DNA of 41,062 bases from positions 1 to 41,062 of IMG/VR virus record IMGVR_UViG_3300028196_000028; one strand, 5' to 3'. Position 1 is the stretch's first letter. Each line of letters starts with the position of its first letter. The DNA is from a virus. The position numbers and the translations under genes are program-made. Below are positions 36,532 to 41,062 of this stretch, piece after piece. Below the pieces are notes generated by a model. That model was not told the origin of the DNA and ran no database searches. It saw nothing but the letters and a program-made list of their open reading frames with translations.

Positions 36532-37313
36532 TTAATTTTCCTTTTCTGATTAAAAATTTGCTCTATCAATTCATCTGTTCCCTGGTCCCACCTGCCATCA
36601 GCATCGGGCTTGCTTCCATCTTCAAAAGGATTTACAGGTATTCCCCATTTACCCAATCGTATTATTTGTTCTGCCGCAGTATATCCATTAGGAAAACGGG
36701 CATCGTTTGGTCTTTTATATAGTCTGATGTAAATATGTATTTTTTCAAGAGGCATTACAAACTTAGCTAAATTCATAATACCGGAAGCTGATCCAACGTG
36801 AAGTTCTGCTTTTGATAAAGCATATAACATATGTTTTATATTAGAAGATTTTCCTGTGAGTTTAGAATTCGTTGCTTCACCACCAATTGCTAATGAATTA
36901 TAGTTAGAATAAAACTTTTTTATAGTTTTTAGTCTTTTAGGTTTCATCACACGATAGTTTTGTTGTGCATCCCATTGAACCGTAATATAATTTTCAGGCA
37001 ATTCTAAATCTGTTTCTTGAACATTTTTTCTAGTTAAATTAAATATTTTGTTAAGATTTTTTTCACTTATTATTTCGTTTTTTGCAGAAGTTGCCTCTTC
37101 CCAACTAATGTTAATCGATTTTATTTCCATATGATCTACTAATTCCACTCTTGCAGAATTTGCATTTATGAAATTATTGAATAAAGCTTTTTCTGGAATA
37201 TCACACCTAAGCTTGACAGTAGTATTTTCATGTACTGCTAAAGCATGAGCATATAAAATACTATCAATCTTATCACCTAAATTTTTTGGAGTATTATATA
37301 AATTCAAAAACAT
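36528..37313 (-). CDS. GT-B (GT9-like) glycosyltransferase
   Basis: 261 aa. The N-terminus YNTPKNLGDKIDSILYAHAL is a GT9-type loop; KHMLYALSKAELHVGSASGI then MNLAKFV near 165 is the typical C-domain donor-binding helix; IHIYIRLYK ends the fold. Sequence identity to the protein at 33938 is low. Donor unknown. Confidence 0.65.
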   Translation of the reverse strand: MFLNLYNTPKNLGDKIDSILYAHALAVHENTTVKLRCDIPEKALFNNFINANSARVELVDHMEIKSINISWEEATSAKNEIISEKNLNKIFNLTRKNVQETDLELPENYITVQWDAQQNYRVMKPKRLKTIKKFYSNYNSLAIGGEATNSKLTGKSSNIKHMLYALSKAELHVGSASGIMNLAKFVMPLEKIHIYIRLYKRPNDARFPNGYTAAEQIIRLGKWGIPVNPFEDGSKPDADGRWDQGTDELIEQIFNQKRKIK

Positions 37314-37315
37314 TG

Positions 37316-38005
37316 TTAAATTCCATAAGATGTACTTAAATTAACGTTGTTAAACTTTACTGGTGATGGAGATAGATATTGTATATTTACATTATATGTA
37401 TTTAATAGAAAATCAGATTGATCTAAAGACTTCTCTGCTACTTTTAGCATGTTTTTTGCACCTTTTGGTGTGATTGCATATGAACCAGTACCTGGTGCCA
37501 TAAAACTATCTTTCCAATAATTATCTCTGTAATACTTTAATGGATAATCTTCAGGTAAATTTTGAACTTCTTTTTCTTTTGAAAATTTTACATGTGCAAA
37601 TTGCTTTAGTCCTAATTTGTTTGGTGGTCTAAATGCATGATGAATATTTAATATCAAGTATTCATCAAAATCTGGATTTTTCCAATCGCCTGTACAAACT
37701 GCATCATGTTCTAGAAATGCCATAGTTTCATCTGCATCAACAACTCTTCTCCAAAATTTGATATGGTTTATAACACAGCTTAATTTAGTAAGAAATCTAT
37801 TTTCATTCTCTTGCTTGAAATTATGTAGTCTGCTATTTTCAATAATTTTCCAATTAAATTCATCACAACTTTTTACATTTTCAGGTGTAACTCCTACGTA
37901 TTTGTTTACATCCCAGCCGTCATATATTTCAAATGAGGACATACCTTGAGTTGATTGTTTCATCGACTCAATATGACCTTCAATATAGATCATATCACAA
38001 TTCAT
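37316..38005 (-). CDS. GT25-like glycosyltransferase, copy 3
   Basis: 229 aa. VINHIKFWRRVVDADETMAF then LEHDAV, and PGTGSYAITPKGAKNMLKVA give the GT25 order. More diverged than the other two. The 4-nt overlap with the DxD enzyme upstream suggests coupling. Confidence 0.78.
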   Translation of the reverse strand: MNCDMIYIEGHIESMKQSTQGMSSFEIYDGWDVNKYVGVTPENVKSCDEFNWKIIENSRLHNFKQENENRFLTKLSCVINHIKFWRRVVDADETMAFLEHDAVCTGDWKNPDFDEYLILNIHHAFRPPNKLGLKQFAHVKFSKEKEVQNLPEDYPLKYYRDNYWKDSFMAPGTGSYAITPKGAKNMLKVAEKSLDQSDFLLNTYNVNIQYLSPSPVKFNNVNLSTSYGI

Positions 38006-38781
38006 TCGACCATTTCCCGTAGCTGATCGACATTTTCACCACGATTTGGCAATTTGTCTTTTAAGAAAAAATGAACAAAGTGGCATTCTTTTATTTTTGT
38101 ATTAGCGGCAAATAAACCATTCCAATGCCAGTCCATATTCTTAACTTTCATCTTTTCTTCTTTGATCCAAGTATTGAGAAGTGTCTGATCAGTAGACCAC
38201 TTCCAAGCGCCTAGACCATCAACGAATGGTTTAAATTCTGGTCGTCTAATAAATTGTGTTGGAGTCTCGCCTCTGAGATACTTTTCAATTGATTTATTCA
38301 TAACCATGATGCCCATATTCATAAATTCAGCACCACGATTATTCCATTTCCAATTAACGCTTTTAATATTGCTGTACTGCATACGGGAATAATTTACAAT
38401 TTTTGCAACATATTGATCTGTTAAAGGCATATCGCGTTCAACAACTCCACCAAAATCATATTCGTCAGTAAGATCCTCAAAGATATTTGGAGCATCAGGA
38501 CGAATCCAAACATCAGCATCAATTATTGCAACTTGATCATAAGTTTTTAAATATGCAAATGCATTTTCTTTTTCATATATTGGAAGATAGCCACCATATT
38601 TCTCATAAGATTCTTTACTACGATTTGTAGCAAATACATCTGGCTTTATCATAAGAATAGGTGTTCTTTGAACCTCATGATGAATATTATGTTTTTTACA
38701 ATATTCTTTTACAGATTCAACACAATGGTCATAAAGTTTTGAACGTTTTCCAACGTAAACTTGATAAATCAATCTTTTCAT
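38002..38781 (-). CDS. DxD glycosyltransferase
   Basis: 259 aa from ATG 38781 (MKRLIYQVYVGKRS); the longer frame crosses the Cys-rich ORF out of frame and is rejected. VAIIDADVWI carries the DxD (Asp88, Asp90); GAEFMNMGIMVMNKSI and WSTDQTLLNTWIKEE follow GT8-type order. It is the first glycan gene downstream of the early promoter at 38882. Confidence 0.78.
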   Translation of the reverse strand: MKRLIYQVYVGKRSKLYDHCVESVKEYCKKHNIHHEVQRTPILMIKPDVFATNRSKESYEKYGGYLPIYEKENAFAYLKTYDQVAIIDADVWIRPDAPNIFEDLTDEYDFGGVVERDMPLTDQYVAKIVNYSRMQYSNIKSVNWKWNNRGAEFMNMGIMVMNKSIEKYLRGETPTQFIRRPEFKPFVDGLGAWKWSTDQTLLNTWIKEEKMKVKNMDWHWNGLFAANTKIKECHFVHFFLKDKLPNRGENVDQLREMVE

Positions 38782-38794
38782 AATACAATTCCAA

Positions 38795-38914
38795 TTATTT
38801 ACATTTGTCACACTTACATCTGTAACAAACATCATTTCTACAAGATTCACATTCTTTACCACAATGAGATTTACATTTGCAATTATAGCATATCTCTATG
38901 TGATCGTCAATCAT
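38795..38914 (-). CDS. Cys-rich metallothionein-like peptide (39 aa)
   Basis: 10 Cys in 39 residues: positions 9, 12, 14, 18, 22, 25, 30, 33, 35 and 38, arranged CxxCxC, then CxxxCxxC, then CxxCxCxxC. The density and CxxC/CxC spacing resemble metallothioneins or small zinc-cluster proteins. It overlaps the EF-hand gene stop (ATGA). The promoter at 38882-38910 lies within its first 11 codons, so the early transcript omits this start. Known homologues not checked. Confidence 0.65.
   Translation of the reverse strand: MIDDHIEICYNCKCKSHCGKECESCRNDVCYRCKCDKCK
38882..38910 (-). promoter_or_regulatory. Sigma70-type promoter inside the Cys-rich ORF
   Basis: TTGACG (38905-38910), 17 bp, TATAAT (38882-38887), preceded by TATGC as in the leader-type promoters (extended -10). 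It is the probable source of the glycan-cluster transcript. Confidence 0.7.
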
Positions 38915-39264
38915 TTTTTATGCATAACTTCTTTTGCATAAAATGCTGCAACAATAGCAGCAACAGAAACAAAGTATGTTGGTGCCATATCACCAAGAAT
39001 ATTGGGTGCTTTTTCTAGACCTATCCAAGACGCAATAACAACAGCAAATGGATACAACAGCATACCTGCAAGAGCAAACCAAGCCATTGCTCTTTGTGCA
39101 TCTTGTTTCTTATCTTCATTCTCCATATCAGAACGCATATCTTCTAGTTCAATCATTCGCTTTTCATTAGCCATTTCTTCATCAGAGATAATACCATCTC
39201 CGTCCCTATCTAAATATTCATACTTTGATTCTGTCTGTAACTGCTTTGGTTTTTTAGGTGCCAT
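38911..39264 (-). CDS. EF-hand membrane protein, holin-like
   Basis: 117 aa from ATG 39264 (MAPKKPKQLQTESKYEY), with SD AAGGA; the longer frame lacks an SD. Residues near 18-29 (DRDGDGIISDEE) are a perfect EF-hand Ca-binding loop (D1, D3, D5, G6, I8, E12). A charged helix follows, then two membrane helices (about 56-78 and 92-110). Marine phages carry EF-hand/two-TM proteins of this type; a holin or Ca-sensing membrane role is possible but unproven. Confidence 0.8.
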   Translation of the reverse strand: MAPKKPKQLQTESKYEYLDRDGDGIISDEEMANEKRMIELEDMRSDMENEDKKQDAQRAMAWFALAGMLLYPFAVVIASWIGLEKAPNILGDMAPTYFVSVAAIVAAFYAKEVMHKK

Positions 39265-39278
39265 GAAACTTTCCTTAT

Positions 39279-39286
39279 AATTTATA
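39279..39286 (-). promoter_or_regulatory. Possible late promoter TATAAATT
   Basis: TATAAATT on the minus strand, 14 nt upstream of the ATG at 39264, one mismatch from TATAAATA. The leader would be very short. Confidence 0.35.
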
Positions 39287-39299
39287 ACAAAAAATTCAC

Positions 39300-39327
39300 T
39301 TGACAAATCCTACGAATCTGTTATAAT
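39300..39327 (+). promoter_or_regulatory. Plus-strand sigma70-type promoter-like sequence
   Basis: TTGACA (39300-39305), 16 bp, TATAAT (39322-39327) on the plus strand. It points antisense into the 75-aa and tail-protein genes. A 6-bp hairpin GAATCT/AGATTC encloses the -10. Confidence 0.4.
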
Positions 39328-39356
39328 AAGATTCTTCTTAGTGAGTGGGGTAGTAA

Positions 39357-39584
39357 TTATTCTTTAACTACTTCGGCATCAACAGATTCTACATCATTAT
39401 CTTTTGCTGCATTTTGTTGAGCAATTAAACTCTCAACAATACCGTTTACTTTATCATATACTGTGCCTACTGTTGTTAAATCTGCAGCTTTAAAAGCGCC
39501 TGATTGTGTTGCAATATCCATTACCTGACGAATTACTACCAGATCATTTGGTGTAATTTCAATATTAGGCTGTTCATTATCCAT
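39357..39584 (-). CDS. Conserved small phage protein (75 aa)
   Basis: MDNEQPNIEITPNDLVVIRQ, then VMDIATQSGAFKAADLTTVG and VYDKVNGIVESL. The DIATQxGAFxxxxLxxVGxVYD pattern is common in small marine-phage proteins located near structural genes. Acidic tail. Function unknown. Confidence 0.7.
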   Translation of the reverse strand: MDNEQPNIEITPNDLVVIRQVMDIATQSGAFKAADLTTVGTVYDKVNGIVESLIAQQNAAKDNDVESVDAEVVKE

Positions 39585-39632
39585 AGTTTTCTCCGTTTGT
39601 TTTAAAAGTTATATTGTATATATAATAGTTTT

Positions 39633-39640
39633 TATTTATT
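39633..39640 (-). promoter_or_regulatory. Possible late promoter AATAAATA
   Basis: AATAAATA on the minus strand, 48 nt upstream of ATG 39584, in an AT-rich 97-nt spacer that otherwise holds nothing recognisable. Confidence 0.35.
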
Positions 39641-39681
39641 TAGTATATAGCATTATATAGCAATTGTAAAACTTTATATTA

Positions 39682-40851
39682 TTACCCGTCCCAAGTGGCC
39701 ATTGCACTTGATGGAAATGTGTCATAAACGTCTTTAATTTCAGAATCAGTCAACATTACATCCCACATTAAAATTGCTCTAAGTTGATGTGGATGATTGT
39801 ATCCGAAATAATTTGCATATTTCGCCGTCGAATCTGTAAATTTTGCACCGCGTAACGCAAAAAGATTCAAATAGCCTTGTTGCATTCCATTATATAAAAC
39901 TGCGGGACCTGTTACAGAATTTCCATTCATTGTCGTAACTATGGTTTCACCAGTATGTGCTGTTATACCTGCATAACTACCGTCACCGCCTGGGACATTA
40001 TTGCCTGTATCGTTAGCATCTGTAAATCCTGCATAGTTACCTGTACTATTTCCATTAAGTATCATTAGTCTAGTATTTGGAGTTGTTGATGTAAATCCCC
40101 AAATGACTATAAAAGTTTTTACAGAACTAATATCTGTAGGAAAATCAATTCTTGCCGAATTTTGAGTTGTCCAATCCCAAACTGCCGTGCTGCCATTTAT
40201 TCCTGACGAATTATACGCACCATTTTGTATTGTAAGATTTCTTCCATTTCCAGATAGATCATTCCAAGTTGTACCAGTGCCGCTGTAACTCGTAGAATTG
40301 CCAATATCCCAGCGTCCAAATAGTGCCGATCCTTGAGTATAAAAACTTAAACTAAACTGACTGACCACACTAACTGTTGAATTTGCACCGTCTGTCACGT
40401 TAAATGTAATACTAAATGATGTTGCATTACTTGCATGTGGAGTAATGGTAAATACGTTATCAACTTGTGAAACTGTTGTTCCATTTAATGAACCAGAAGA
40501 AACAGTACTAGACCAGGTAAGTGGAAACCCTTCTGGATCTGTAGCCACTGCAGTAATAGTTGTAGCTGTACCATCTGTCGCAAGTGTGTATGATGCATTT
40601 ACGCCCGTTATACTAGAAGGGCTTTGATTAACCACAGCTATCTTATACCAATTTGAACCATTATATAAGTATAACATCTTTGTGTCTCTTACAAACGATT
40701 GTGCACCTGGAGAAACCGAACTTGGTAAATCTGATGTAGATTGAACAATAGAAAATCCTGCATTAGCAATATTTGTTGGTAAAGAACTTGAACCGAGTGT
40801 AGTTTTTCCAGGAGTTAAAACTGATCCTAATCTAAAAGCATTTGAAACCAT
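39682..40851 (-). CDS. Virion/tail-fibre protein with Ig-like and LamG-like domains
   Basis: 389 aa. The N-terminus MVSNAFRLGSVLTPGKTTLG and SDLPSSVSPGAQSFVRDTKM then LYLYNGSNWYKI is a short tail-fibre-type repeat. Residues about 85-165 (PEGFPLTWSSTV, FNVTDGANSTVSVVSQFSLS) form a cadherin/Ig-like domain. The C-terminal half (WDIGNSTSYSGTGTTWNDLS, FPTDISSVKTFIVIW) looks like a concanavalin/LamG lectin fold that may bind glycans. SD GGAGGAG lies inside the Gly codons of the upstream gene. Confidence 0.75.
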   Translation of the reverse strand: MVSNAFRLGSVLTPGKTTLGSSSLPTNIANAGFSIVQSTSDLPSSVSPGAQSFVRDTKMLYLYNGSNWYKIAVVNQSPSSITGVNASYTLATDGTATTITAVATDPEGFPLTWSSTVSSGSLNGTTVSQVDNVFTITPHASNATSFSITFNVTDGANSTVSVVSQFSLSFYTQGSALFGRWDIGNSTSYSGTGTTWNDLSGNGRNLTIQNGAYNSSGINGSTAVWDWTTQNSARIDFPTDISSVKTFIVIWGFTSTTPNTRLMILNGNSTGNYAGFTDANDTGNNVPGGDGSYAGITAHTGETIVTTMNGNSVTGPAVLYNGMQQGYLNLFALRGAKFTDSTAKYANYFGYNHPHQLRAILMWDVMLTDSEIKDVYDTFPSSAMATWDG

Positions 40852-40855
40852 ATTA

Positions 40856-41062
40856 TTATTCTCCTCCGCCTCCGTTAGAACTAGAGAATGCTGAATCTAC
40901 ATTCTTAGTAGGAAAAGATCGATCACCATGCCCGCCGCCCCAAACAATTCTTACTGCACCACTACCTGAGTTACCACCACCAGCGCCAGATCCACCGCCA
41001 CCGCCACCGCCACCATAGTCAGCCGCATCTGCGTGACCATAAGTACTAAGTGCATTTCCACC
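40856..41062 (-). CDS. Gly-rich tail-fibre protein, C-terminal fragment
   Basis: 68 codons in frame from the window edge. YGGGGGGGGSGAGGGNSGSG is followed by AVRIVWG, DRSFPTKNVDS and a GGGGE end. The Gly-rich stretch with AVRIxWG and RSFPxxN is the usual C-terminus of T4-like marine phage structural or fibre proteins. The 5' part lies outside the window. Confidence 0.8.
   Translation of the reverse strand, partial: GGNALSTYGHADAADYGGGGGGGGSGAGGGNSGSGAVRIVWGGGHGDRSFPTKNVDSAFSSSNGGGGE

Noticed and set aside
38782-38862. 27-residue N-terminal extension of the DxD glycosyltransferase
   Set aside because: It overlaps the Cys-rich ORF in another frame; the family-like start is MKRLIYQ at 38781.

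Overview
The window is part of a T4-superfamily (marine T4-like) bacteriophage genome. The evidence is a gp32-type single-stranded DNA-binding protein at the left edge, a gp33-like late-transcription coactivator beside it, T4-type late promoters (TATAAATA), phage ClpP, glycine-rich tail-fibre sequence at the right edge, tRNAs, and very dense packing of small overlapping genes. All supported genes lie on the minus strand, so genes are transcribed from right to left. The DNA is AT-rich. No photosynthesis genes are visible. Bacterial-type cargo (SbmA/BacA, a BMP-family binding protein, heptose genes) suggests a Gram-negative, probably proteobacterial, marine host; this is inference.

Layout by region. 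1-2.6 kb: replication and late-transcription block (gp32, small ORFs, gp33-like, a 369-aa conserved protein). 2.6-5.3 kb: a late operon with a putative nuclease-like protein, a class 3 lipase and a membrane protein. 5.3-21.4 kb: many small early genes, punctuated by sigma70-type promoters (TTGACA, 17 bp, TAnnnT) that share a conserved transcribed leader (AGAAAGAATCACT). Recognisable genes here are GMP reductase, two HExxH metallopeptidases, a YqiA-like esterase, a VOC protein, a HAD phosphatase, an IscA-type Fe-S carrier and zinc-finger miniproteins. Nested in this block at 16.4-17.5 kb are three tRNAs, a tRNA remnant and a region of about 650 nt without genes. That region has three copies of a sequence module, long-range helices and apparent pseudoknots, which I interpret as a large structured RNA (GOLLD-like candidate) with tRNA-Arg inside it.

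21.4-38.8 kb: a large cargo cluster. It carries glycan genes: three GT25-like, three DxD and two GT9/GT-B-like glycosyltransferases, two GNGKS-motif proteins, UDP-glucose dehydrogenase, a UDP-glucuronate-epimerase-like enzyme, a split HldE kinase and nucleotidyltransferase, a cupin and four methyltransferases. It also carries SbmA/BacA, a 2OG-Fe(II) oxygenase, ClpP, a BMP nucleoside-binding protein, and an AsnRS/AsnA-like catalytic core. Five bases after the stop of that last gene begins an unusual tRNA with anticodon GUU, a Leu-like D-arm and a long variable arm. 38.8-41.1 kb: a Cys-rich peptide, an EF-hand membrane protein and virion or tail-fibre proteins.

Most promising novelties: (1) the synthetase-like protein and chimeric tRNA pair at 26.0-26.9 kb; (2) the modular structured RNA at 16.8-17.45 kb; (3) the early promoter and leader family with covarying Shine-Dalgarno hairpins; (4) a phage-borne ADP-heptose and uronic-acid glycan pathway with SbmA/BacA; (5) a purine-salvage pair (BMP binding protein and GMP reductase).
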